A DNA stretch of 5,499 bases from an uncultured Chlamydiae bacterium (GTDB lineage: Bacteria > Chlamydiota > Chlamydiia > Chlamydiales > SM23-39), in assembly GCA_903889795.1 (NCBI GenBank), contig CAISYW010000180.1, forward strand, positions 1 through 5,499, given 5' to 3'. The notes beneath the pieces were generated by a model. It was not told the DNA's origin, ran no database searches, and was given only the letters and a program-made list of their open reading frames with translations. Position numbers and translations under genes: made by a program. Of the stretch, positions 1 to 5,499 are shown one piece after another. Numbering within the stretch: position 1 is the first letter of the stretch; each line of letters opens with the position of its first letter.

Positions 1-37
1 ATGTACCGCGCAAAATTTTTAAAATATAGGTTCTCAT
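1..37 (-). CDS. sdhB: Succinate dehydrogenase iron-sulfur subunit, N-terminal fragment cut by the window edge
   Basis: Only the first 12 codons are present. They read MRTYILKILRGT, which fits the usual start of SdhB/FrdB proteins: a beta strand ending in an R-G turn before the 2Fe-2S ferredoxin domain. The ATG (37-35) overlaps the sdhA stop TGA (36-34) in an ATGA junction, so translation is probably coupled to sdhA. No strong Shine-Dalgarno sequence lies upstream. The full protein would carry the [2Fe-2S], [4Fe-4S] and [3Fe-4S] clusters that pass electrons from the SdhA flavin to the SdhC haems; none of those cysteines is inside the window. The call rests on the short N-terminus together with its place directly after sdhC-sdhA. 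Confidence 0.8.
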   Translation of the reverse strand, partial: MRTYILKILRGT

Positions 38-1920
38 ATGGAAGGCTCAATATTCGTTGGTATGTTTTTCAATGTCGGTTTCATTTTTTTCGCTGACGAA
101 TAATCTCGCGTGGTTGGATCGAGATGGCGAAGATCGACATCTTCATAGCTGATAACGGGCTCATCTTGTGAAGAATCAAATGAAGCGATCGTTGTTTTGA
201 GCCAATGTTCATCGTCTCGTTTGGAAAATTCCGGTTTATAATGCGATCCGCGAAATTCATCTCGCAAAAGGGCTCCCTTGGCAATGATTAAAGAGATTTC
301 CAACATCGCGCGAAATTGATGAGCAAAAACATAGGTTTGATTGAGATTCATTGAGTGATCATCCAAAGAAACGCGTTCGTATCGCTCTCGAATCTCCTTG
401 ATCTGATTAATCGTTTTTCGCAAATTCTCATTATCTCTTTTGACGCTCACATGCAGCACCATGGCATCTGCAAGCTCATCGTGTAAACGATAGATATTTT
501 CAGTCCCGCTACGATTGAGCAGCTCTTTTTGAAGAAGCACCTCTTCTGCAAGAGGCTCATCAAATACATTTGAAGGAAAATTCAAAACATGTTTTTTCAA
601 CCCATCAATATATCGAGGCACTTCGACACCCGTAACAAGACCGCCGAAAATACAAGATAACAACGCATTAGCGCCGAGCCGATTGGCGCCGTGATATTGA
701 TAATCCGATTCACCGACATTAAAGCAGCCGGGGATGTTTGTCATCTGCCGAAATCGCCCTAAACGATTCGGATCATCGCTTGATGGCCAATCAACCCAGC
801 CTCCGCCCATGGTATAATGAATGGCAGGAAATATTTTCATCGGCTTTTTTCTTGGATCATCACCAGTAAATTTTTGATAAATCTCCAGAACTGACTCGAC
901 TTTATGTAATTTTTCCGACGGCAAATGCGTCACGTCGAGATAGACCTGCATCTGGCCATCTACGCCAAGGCCCTTCTCGCAAATACGCAACACTTCTCTC
1001 GCTCCGATATCGCGCGGCACCAAATTGCCGAAAGTCGGATACATTTCCTCCAAAAAATACCAAGGCTCGCCCGTTTGTCCGCACGCATGCATCGATCCAT
1101 CGGGAAATTGAATCTGTTTCGATGAATCGCCAACAACCCAGATACGACCGCCTTCTCCCCGAACCGACTCGGAAATCAAACGCATTTTATCAATACCCGG
1201 AATCGCCGTTGGATGAATTTGAATGAACTCGCCATTCGCGTATTTCATACCTTGCATATAGAGCCGGCCATTCGCCGCCCCAGTGCAAAAAGTCGAATTG
1301 GTCGATTTTTTGTAAATGAGACCGAGACCTCCCGTTGCAATCACCACAGCATCTGCCTTCAATACATGCAGTTGCAAATCGTAGAGATCGTGCATCACAA
1401 TGCCTCGCGCCCGTCCTTCCGAATCAAGGACAAGCCGCAAAAATTCGTGATGCTCAAATTTTTCCACTTTTCCTTCCGCCTCAAAACGGCGCACTTGCTC
1501 ATCAAGAGCATAAAGCAGCTGCTGGCCCGTCGATGCCCCGCAAAAGGCCGTACGAGAATAGAGGCTTCCACCAAATCGACGAAAGTCGATCGAGCCGTCA
1601 GGAGTACGATTGAATAGACACCCAAAATGATCCATCATGCGCAATATCGCAGGTCCGGCCATGCACATTTCCAAAACAGGCGGTTGATTCGCTAGAAAAT
1701 CACCACCCTTGATGGTCTCGTAAGCATGAATGATCGGCGAATCATCTTCATTGGCCAAATTGATCGCAACGTTGATGCCGCCCTGCGCACAGACAGAGTG
1801 TGAACGACGCGCCGGAGTTAAAGAGACTAGCTTGACATGACAATCTTTTTCACAAAGCCGCATAGCTGCGGCCAGACCCGCCAAACCGCCCCCGACAACG
1901 ACAACCTCTTTTTTAGCCAT
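34..1920 (-). CDS. sdhA: Succinate dehydrogenase flavoprotein subunit
   Basis: This 628-aa protein oxidises succinate to fumarate on the cytoplasmic face of the membrane, in the TCA cycle and respiratory chain. The N-terminal dinucleotide fold has the glycine motif GGGLAGLAAAM (residues 10-20). His41 in RRSHSVCAQGG is the expected covalent FAD attachment site. Residues matching the known active site are His236 (HPT), Ser250-Glu251 before RGEGG, Arg303 (VPRDIGAREV), His368 (IHYTMGGG) and Arg414 (GANRLGANALLSC). The capping domain lies between, and the C-terminal helical domain has the usual RDEFRGSHYKPEF stretch. Length is normal for the Bacillus/chlamydial type with a cytochrome b558 partner. 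The ATG at 1920 lies one base after the sdhC stop, which points to coupled translation. All key residues are intact. G+C content is higher than in the genes to the right. Confidence 0.97.
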   Translation of the reverse strand: MAKKEVVVVGGGLAGLAAAMRLCEKDCHVKLVSLTPARRSHSVCAQGGINVAINLANEDDSPIIHAYETIKGGDFLANQPPVLEMCMAGPAILRMMDHFGCLFNRTPDGSIDFRRFGGSLYSRTAFCGASTGQQLLYALDEQVRRFEAEGKVEKFEHHEFLRLVLDSEGRARGIVMHDLYDLQLHVLKADAVVIATGGLGLIYKKSTNSTFCTGAANGRLYMQGMKYANGEFIQIHPTAIPGIDKMRLISESVRGEGGRIWVVGDSSKQIQFPDGSMHACGQTGEPWYFLEEMYPTFGNLVPRDIGAREVLRICEKGLGVDGQMQVYLDVTHLPSEKLHKVESVLEIYQKFTGDDPRKKPMKIFPAIHYTMGGGWVDWPSSDDPNRLGRFRQMTNIPGCFNVGESDYQYHGANRLGANALLSCIFGGLVTGVEVPRYIDGLKKHVLNFPSNVFDEPLAEEVLLQKELLNRSGTENIYRLHDELADAMVLHVSVKRDNENLRKTINQIKEIRERYERVSLDDHSMNLNQTYVFAHQFRAMLEISLIIAKGALLRDEFRGSHYKPEFSKRDDEHWLKTTIASFDSSQDEPVISYEDVDLRHLDPTTRDYSSAKKMKPTLKNIPTNIEPSI

Positions 1921-1921
1921 G

Positions 1922-2839
1922 CTAATGTCTCAAATTAATCCAAAATGTGATCCAAATTGCGCTGAGGCCCAGTATGCTCAAAACAACCATTCCAAAGAGT
2001 CCCAGTTTCTGGAAGGCTTTTTGCGATGCAATCGATAAAATCAATCCCCACGTCAGCAAAAACGTCCAAAAACCATTGAAAGCATGAAACAAAGCTGCCA
2101 ATAAAAAGAGAGAATAAAAAATCTCCATAACCGGACTTTTGAATGTATCTCGTACCGTCAAAAGCATGGCCGTTCCGCGATCCGGGGCTACAGCCACTAA
2201 CTGATCATGTTTCAAAGAAAAGCTCGTAAGCTGCCTAAACCATGCGCTTTTTTCATCAGAAAACAAGGCCGTCTCTTTTTGCAAATCGGCAATCTGAACT
2301 GCGGAAAAAAGAGACACATTCAACCGCGCTGCAAGGGAATGGAGACCCTCATCAGATGAAATCCGAACCATCGCCAGCTCTTGATTGTTGAGAAAGGCCT
2401 TTTTGGGATAGTCGATGAAGCGCATTTGAAGCACATGAACAAAAATTCCAAGGATCAAAATCCATGAGGTGATGCGCTGCCAGGTAAAAGCCTGATTATG
2501 GGCATATCCCGGCAAAGAGGGCTTGGAGCCATCGGATCTCCATGTATTGGTTTTAGCCTCATACACGCGTTGGATGCCCCAAATGGTATGAACCAAAATC
2601 GGCGTCCCGATCAAGACGATCTCAACGACTTGAAGAGCTGGAATGGCTTGCAAAAGATTGACTAGATTGACAAAACCCTTGCCATCATCACCGAGCCATA
2701 GTGCGGCCTGAGCATTCACAAACAGATGTTCGCAAAGGAAAATCACAAGCCAAAGCCCCATCAACGAATGAACACGCCGCCAAATAAAGGCGACAGGAAG
2801 AGCTCTTCCCGAGGAAGATGTTGGATGAGGCGCTGTCAT
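1922..2839 (-). CDS. sdhC: Succinate dehydrogenase cytochrome b558 subunit (membrane anchor)
   Basis: This 305-aa membrane protein anchors SdhAB and passes electrons to menaquinone. Five hydrophobic helices are visible, at about 26-44, 69-90, 122-140, 239-271 and 282-300. Histidines in or near helices 1-4, at His24, His38, His84, His135 and His252, match the pattern of haem-ligand histidines in diheme cytochrome b558 of Bacillus. The basic residues near the N-terminus and in the 91-121 loop put those parts in the cytoplasm. The protein is about 100 residues longer than the roughly 200-aa Bacillus protein as I recall it. Most of the excess is a soluble segment at about 143-235, predicted to face the periplasm, ending in VRDTFKSPVMEI just before helix 4. 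No clear Shine-Dalgarno precedes the ATG (AT-rich upstream). It is the first gene of sdhC-sdhA-sdhB. Confidence 0.93.
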   Translation of the reverse strand: MTAPHPTSSSGRALPVAFIWRRVHSLMGLWLVIFLCEHLFVNAQAALWLGDDGKGFVNLVNLLQAIPALQVVEIVLIGTPILVHTIWGIQRVYEAKTNTWRSDGSKPSLPGYAHNQAFTWQRITSWILILGIFVHVLQMRFIDYPKKAFLNNQELAMVRISSDEGLHSLAARLNVSLFSAVQIADLQKETALFSDEKSAWFRQLTSFSLKHDQLVAVAPDRGTAMLLTVRDTFKSPVMEIFYSLFLLAALFHAFNGFWTFLLTWGLILSIASQKAFQKLGLFGMVVLSILGLSAIWITFWINLRH

Positions 2840-2851
2840 AAATATTATTTT

Positions 2852-2871
2852 TAAATGGAATGGGCCATTTA
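2852..2871. repeat. Inverted repeat in the sdhC leader
   Basis: The arms TAAATGG (2852-2858) and CCATTTA (2865-2871) are perfect 7-bp inverted repeats with a 6-base spacer. They lie 13 to 32 bases upstream of the sdhC ATG. On the minus strand the element is followed by an A-rich run rather than a T-run, so it does not look like an intrinsic terminator for menA. It could be an operator or an mRNA hairpin close to the start of sdhC. It may also be chance in AT-rich DNA. Confidence 0.4.
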
Positions 2872-2897
2872 CACAAGATTTTGCATTTGACGAGCAA
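2868..2897 (-). promoter_or_regulatory. Possible weak promoter for sdhCAB
   Basis: On the minus strand a TTGCTC (2897-2892) and TGTAAA (2873-2868) are separated by 18 bases, which would start transcription about 20 bases before the sdhC ATG. A competing pair, TTGTGT (2876-2871) and TAAAAA (2853-2848) with 17 bases between, would give an almost leaderless mRNA. Both are poor matches to the sigma70 consensus. The 61-bp gap between menA and sdhC leaves room for a promoter, but readthrough from menA is equally possible. Confidence 0.22.
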
Positions 2898-2900
2898 CGA

Positions 2901-3803
2901 TTAAACGGCTAAGCAAAATAAAATTGTGTAAATGAAAAGCAACAAAGCGCTTTTGGGTAAAAGGTCGGCAAGAATTTTAGGATCTTGTGATGAGAATGCT
3001 CGCCTAACAAAAGGAAAAGATATCATTAATGACAAGGAGCTTGCGATTATCTCTACAGGCGCTTGATTTAAAAAGAAGAGAAGCAAAGGTATCATAGCGG
3101 CGCCGGCAATGCTCAACGCATATTCCCAGCAGCCGAACCGGTGGCCAAAACGGACCACGAGAGTCTTCTTCATTGATGCTCGATCACTAATCTCATCACG
3201 AAGGTTGTTGGCGATGAGAATCGAAGTGGAAAGAAAACCTGGAGCGAAAGAGGCTAGAAAAACGTATCCGTTGAATTCTAGTGTTTGCAAAAAATACGTG
3301 CCGCAAACAGCAACAGGTCCGAAAAAAATAAACACCAAAAGTTCACCTAATCCGAGATATCCAAGAGGCTTGGGGCCTCCCGTGTAAAGAAAGCCGAAAA
3401 TTACACAAAGAATCGCAATCGGAAGACTCCACAGTCCCACATGATTTATTAAAGGAATGGCAATCAATAACGCGAATGCAAAGAAGATCATAGCCATGCG
3501 CAACATCGCTTGTGAAGAAATCCATCCTTGTTGAACGGCTCGCTTGGGACCAAATCTTAAAAAATTATCAGCACCTTTAACAAAATCGAAATAGTCGTTA
3601 GCAAAATTAGTTCCAATTTGTATAAAAAGCGAAAACAGCAAAGTCAGTAAAAAAAGATCAAAATGAATTGGCTGTCCTTTAACAAGAGTTATTCCCATAA
3701 AAACAGGACTTATTCCTGCAATCCATGTTTTGGGACGCGACGATAAAAAAAATGATTTCAGATTCTTCAGACTTGCTGTAGCGACATCGCTTGTTGATGG
3801 CAT
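2901..3803 (-). CDS. menA: 1,4-dihydroxy-2-naphthoate polyprenyltransferase (MenA-type, UbiA superfamily)
   Basis: This 300-aa integral membrane enzyme is predicted to transfer a polyprenyl chain to dihydroxynaphthoate, giving demethylmenaquinone. The first Mg-diphosphate motif is NDYFDFVKGAD at residues 69-79, followed by RFGPKRAVQQG (83-93); the R-x-GP-x-R-xx-Q-x-G pattern is typical of MenA. The second is NNLRDEISD (199-207), followed by KKTLVVRFG (212-220), with Asp203 and Asp207 as metal ligands. An RPKTW segment (23-27) precedes the first helix, and about eight or nine hydrophobic helices can be counted. Length is normal for the family. The gene starts 20 bp after the methyltransferase stop and has only a weak A-rich ribosome site (AAGAAAA), so cotranscription is likely. 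If the host uses the futalosine route, the substrate and name would differ (MqnP), but the motifs fit MenA better. Ubiquinone-type UbiA is less likely. Confidence 0.88.
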   Translation of the reverse strand: MPSTSDVATASLKNLKSFFLSSRPKTWIAGISPVFMGITLVKGQPIHFDLFLLTLLFSLFIQIGTNFANDYFDFVKGADNFLRFGPKRAVQQGWISSQAMLRMAMIFFAFALLIAIPLINHVGLWSLPIAILCVIFGFLYTGGPKPLGYLGLGELLVFIFFGPVAVCGTYFLQTLEFNGYVFLASFAPGFLSTSILIANNLRDEISDRASMKKTLVVRFGHRFGCWEYALSIAGAAMIPLLLFFLNQAPVEIIASSLSLMISFPFVRRAFSSQDPKILADLLPKSALLLFIYTILFCLAV

Positions 3804-3823
3804 TGTTTTTTTTCTTATAAGTT

Positions 3824-4669
3824 CTAAAAATGTTTTTTTAAAGTTGCTTCAACTTCTAAACGATCGATAGAGAAACTGACTTTTCCTTCTTTATCCGCAG
3901 GTAAAATCGATAAATACTTGTCGAGGACTTCTGAAAGAAATATAGGTTTTAGTAGATTTGAAAGAGGCCGCAAATGAGGAAGCCATTGTTGCAGAAAATT
4001 GTGGAAAACCATTCTGGATGGAAAACTTTCATCTTTTAATGAAACGTCAATTCGATTAGGTATAAAATTTGCGTTTAGTAAAAATGCGTCATATTCATCG
4101 ATTTGAAAAAAACGCCACGGCGGTGAAAAATCAACAAAAAACTTTTTCCAACGATTGTTTGCAATCGTCTCGTTGAGTGATTGTTGCAATACTTTGGATA
4201 AGCCGGCGGGCATTTGGATCCATAATTTTCCTTCTGGATTAAGAACTTTTGCAAAACATTTCAATGCTTGAGATTGTTCCAAAACCCAATGCAGGACTGT
4301 AAATGAGGTAACAAGATCAAATTTAAGATCTAAATTCAGAGCGGAAGCATCCTGGTTTCGAAAAATAAGATTTTTCTGATCCGGAAAGGATCTATTTGCG
4401 GCTTCTATCATAGAAGGAGAGATATCTATTCCCATCACAAATCCATGAGGAATTGATCTCGCCATTTCAGCAGTAATCTTTCCATCGCCGCATCCGACAT
4501 CAAGGATGCTATTGATTCCGTGGAAACCAGCCCTTGTTATAAAATCATCAGCAGAAGCTTTTTGGGAAACAGAATTTTTGGAATAATTTTGACCTTCCCA
4601 ATGGTCTTGCATGCAATTAGTGAACGAATTTGGATTTTCGCGAGGTGAATTCATAAAGGCTTTTTCCAT
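3824..4669 (-). CDS. Class I SAM-dependent methyltransferase, substrate unknown
   Basis: This 281-aa protein appears soluble and cytoplasmic. It has a Rossmann-fold methyltransferase domain: motif I ILDVGCGDG at residues 55-63, the acidic strand-2 end GIDIS (Asp82) followed by PSMIEAA, an aspartate in NQDASAL (107) that would contact the adenine, and a motif II region FDLVTSFTVLHWV (117-129). The Y-S-K-N-S-V-S-Q stretch before motif I, LHW and QMP (152-153) resemble the trans-aconitate methyltransferase (Tam) and juvenile-hormone-acid methyltransferase-like group rather than UbiE/MenG. The C-terminal 120 residues form a less conserved helical cap likely to bind the substrate. The position 20 bp upstream of menA suggests cotranscription and allows a quinone role, but nothing in the sequence proves it. 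The start is uncertain: Met6 at 4654 has a GGA about 10 bases upstream, while Met1 has no ribosome site. Confidence 0.85.
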   Translation of the reverse strand: MEKAFMNSPRENPNSFTNCMQDHWEGQNYSKNSVSQKASADDFITRAGFHGINSILDVGCGDGKITAEMARSIPHGFVMGIDISPSMIEAANRSFPDQKNLIFRNQDASALNLDLKFDLVTSFTVLHWVLEQSQALKCFAKVLNPEGKLWIQMPAGLSKVLQQSLNETIANNRWKKFFVDFSPPWRFFQIDEYDAFLLNANFIPNRIDVSLKDESFPSRMVFHNFLQQWLPHLRPLSNLLKPIFLSEVLDKYLSILPADKEGKVSFSIDRLEVEATLKKHF

Positions 4670-4688
4670 TGCAATATGCTATCAGGTC

Positions 4689-4694
4689 TTTATA
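4689..4694 (-). promoter_or_regulatory. Possible -10 element for the methyltransferase-menA operon
   Basis: A TATAAA hexamer on the minus strand ends 19 bases before the first ATG of the methyltransferase, which would give a leader of roughly 12 bases to Met1 or 27 to Met6. No good -35 element is found 16-18 bases upstream, where the sequence is pyrimidine-rich. It lies downstream of the hairpin that follows the unknown gene, a sensible place for a new promoter. Confidence 0.25.
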
Positions 4695-4731
4695 GCTTCA
4701 TCTTGTGGAAAAATAGAATTCGTTGCAAGAG

Positions 4732-4751
4732 GAGGCCTCAAAAGAGACCTC
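4732..4751 (-). terminator. Strong hairpin after the 175-aa gene, possible terminator
   Basis: On the minus strand, GAGGTCTC and GAGGCCTC can pair as an 8-bp stem with one G-U pair and a UUUU tetraloop. The stem begins 29 bases after the stop of the unknown gene and is GC-rich in otherwise AT-rich DNA. No T-run follows immediately; the nearest on the minus strand, TATTTTT, comes about 15 bases later. It may be an intrinsic terminator with a poor tail, a processing or stabilising 3' hairpin, or an attenuator before the methyltransferase. Confidence 0.45.
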
Positions 4752-4780
4752 ATACTGAAAATGCAAAAAACTAGATACGC

Positions 4781-5308
4781 TTAGTCATCGTCTCTTCCAT
4801 CAAAAATTCGACTGAGCTTAGGTACCATTTCTTGAACTGCTGCTTGGACTTTACCGATTTGAGGTTGAAATTGAGAAAAAAGGCCACGGGCCACTTTTTT
4901 AACTAAAAAATTTCGATCCTTAATCATCTTTTCAAATTCTTTTTCGACTTCTTTAGGGGTCTTGCTTATTTTGGAACCAATCACCTCAAATAAATCTAAC
5001 ATTTCCATTTTGGCTTTGGAATATTTCATCATCTTATCTAGAGCACTATCACTTTGTGAAGCAACGGCTTGTGTATATTCATCCTTCGCATTGCATAAAT
5101 CCAAACAACTCTTTTTGAAGGAGGTTCCATTCAATTGTTCGAATAACTGTCGAGCAGCCCAGCTTTCGTTAAGAATCGGCTCTAAATGAGTATTAAAAAC
5201 CAGCTCCACTTTATCTTTTGTACTTAGCGGATGCCTGCTCTCTACCGGCGATGGTGGTAGTGAAGGATTCGGGGATTGATTTAAAACTGCGCCAACTAAT
5301 ACAGCCAT
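4781..5308 (-). CDS. Uncharacterised 175-aa helical protein
   Basis: I do not recognise this protein. It begins with a mildly hydrophobic stretch (MAVLVGAVLN) followed by a Pro/Ser-rich segment to about residue 30. The rest is predicted to be mostly alpha-helical and charged, including lysine/glutamate-rich stretches around 98-137 (for example KEVEKEFEKMIKD), and it ends in GRDDD. There is no membrane helix of full length, no cleavable signal peptide that convinces, and no catalytic motif. Two cysteines sit close together at 68 and 72. The start is well supported: AAGGAG lies four bases before the ATG, below a near-consensus promoter. It appears to be a single-gene unit, ended by a hairpin. 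A flexible Ser/Pro-rich N-terminus with a helical body is seen in some type III secreted proteins of intracellular bacteria, but this is speculation. Confidence 0.75.
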   Translation of the reverse strand: MAVLVGAVLNQSPNPSLPPSPVESRHPLSTKDKVELVFNTHLEPILNESWAARQLFEQLNGTSFKKSCLDLCNAKDEYTQAVASQSDSALDKMMKYSKAKMEMLDLFEVIGSKISKTPKEVEKEFEKMIKDRNFLVKKVARGLFSQFQPQIGKVQAAVQEMVPKLSRIFDGRDDD

Positions 5309-5312
5309 ATTT

Positions 5313-5318
5313 CTCCTT
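5313..5318 (-). promoter_or_regulatory. Shine-Dalgarno site of the 175-aa gene
   Basis: AAGGAG on the minus strand lies four bases before the ATG at 5308. It is the only strong ribosome binding site in the window and fixes the start of this gene. The other starts have weak sites or rely on coupling. Confidence 0.85.
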
Positions 5319-5340
5319 ATACTTTATTAATCATATCCTA

Positions 5341-5369
5341 ATTATATACTATTTTAATTAATTTTTCAA
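5341..5369 (-). promoter_or_regulatory. Near-consensus sigma70-type promoter of the 175-aa gene
   Basis: On the minus strand, TTGAAA (5369-5364) and TATAAT (5346-5341) are separated by exactly 17 bases. The -10 is a perfect match and the -35 differs from TTGACA at one position. Transcription should start near 5334, giving a leader of about 26 bases with a well-placed ribosome site. The spacer and the DNA upstream are very AT-rich, which would favour opening and alpha-subunit contacts. This is the best promoter in the window. Confidence 0.72.
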
Positions 5370-5499
5370 TAAAAACTTATACTTTTGCCAATAATAAAAT
5401 AATTACAAAAGCGAAACAAACGAACTAGGATTCAAACAGCTAACAACCAGAGAGATAAGCAAATAAAGCTATAAAGAAAATAATTTAAAAACTTTTCGA

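Larger units (their letters stand above)
5309..5499. other. AT-rich intergenic region
   Basis: This 191-bp stretch at the right edge has no convincing reading frame or RNA gene. It is very rich in A and T. Its left half holds the promoter and ribosome site of the 175-aa gene. From about 5400 to 5499 I see nothing definable apart from A-rich runs. The upstream gene, if any, lies outside the window. Confidence 0.7.

Noticed and set aside
1213..1617. A 134-codon open frame on the plus strand, and several shorter ones, inside sdhA
   Set aside because: They lie antisense to a fully conserved sdhA, have no family features and no ribosome site of note, and are explained by codon bias of the real gene.
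2688..2897. A 69-codon minus-strand frame overlapping the start of sdhC in another frame
   Set aside because: It overlaps the conserved N-terminus and first helix of sdhC and has no features of its own; sdhC clearly accounts for this DNA.
2840..2900. Intrinsic terminator after menA
   Set aside because: The only inverted repeat here is AT-rich and is followed by an A-run, not a T-run, in the direction of transcription.
3109..3387. A 92-codon plus-strand frame within menA
   Set aside because: It is antisense to a conserved membrane enzyme, has basic, low-quality composition and no recognisable domain.
5316..5385. Direct repeat CTTATACTTT at 5316-5325 and 5376-5385, spaced exactly 60 bases, flanking the promoter
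   Set aside because: In DNA this AT-rich, a rough estimate gives a fair chance of one such 10-base match within 190 bases, and one copy overlaps the ribosome site. No further copies were seen.
5425..5455. A tRNA T-arm-like string (GGATTCAAAC) that could mark a tRNA remnant or attachment site
   Set aside because: The flanking bases do not form the 5-bp T stem on either strand, and no acceptor, D or anticodon arm can be found.

Overview
This 5.5-kb window carries five complete genes and the first codons of a sixth, all on the minus strand, so transcription runs from right to left. In that order they are: a 175-aa protein of unknown function (5308-4781), a class I SAM-dependent methyltransferase (4669-3824), a MenA-type prenyltransferase (3803-2901), sdhC (2839-1922), sdhA (1920-34), and the start of sdhB (from 37 to beyond the left edge). 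No tRNA, rRNA, insertion sequence or CRISPR array was seen.

The organism is a bacterium with a low-to-middle G+C genome. The succinate dehydrogenase is the menaquinone-linked, cytochrome b558 kind: a single large SdhC subunit carries all the haem histidines, and the order is sdhC-sdhA-sdhB. That order is the one I recall for Chlamydiae and Bacillus. SdhC is unusually long at 305 aa, with an extra segment between helices 3 and 4. Together with the AT-rich setting this suggests a chlamydia-like (Parachlamydia/Simkania-type) bacterium. This is an inference from gene content and general resemblance, not from a search.

Layout. The right end (5309-5499) is an AT-rich intergenic stretch holding a near-consensus sigma70-type promoter (TTGAAA, 17 bp, TATAAT) and a strong ribosome binding site for the unknown gene. 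That gene is followed by a stable 8-bp hairpin and a possible second promoter for the methyltransferase. The methyltransferase and menA are 20 bp apart and probably cotranscribed. After a 61-bp gap with an inverted repeat and a possible promoter, sdhC and sdhA follow with a single base between them. sdhA and sdhB overlap by an ATGA start/stop junction.

Functionally, menA makes the membrane menaquinone precursor (demethylmenaquinone, from dihydroxynaphthoate and a polyprenyl diphosphate), and SdhCAB is expected to reduce menaquinone with electrons from succinate. The window therefore couples quinone supply to a quinone-reducing enzyme. The methyltransferase might act in the same pathway, but its sequence looks more like the trans-aconitate/small-molecule methyltransferase group than UbiE/MenG. 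Base composition changes clearly near 2840-2900: the sdh genes are visibly richer in G+C than the genes to the right.
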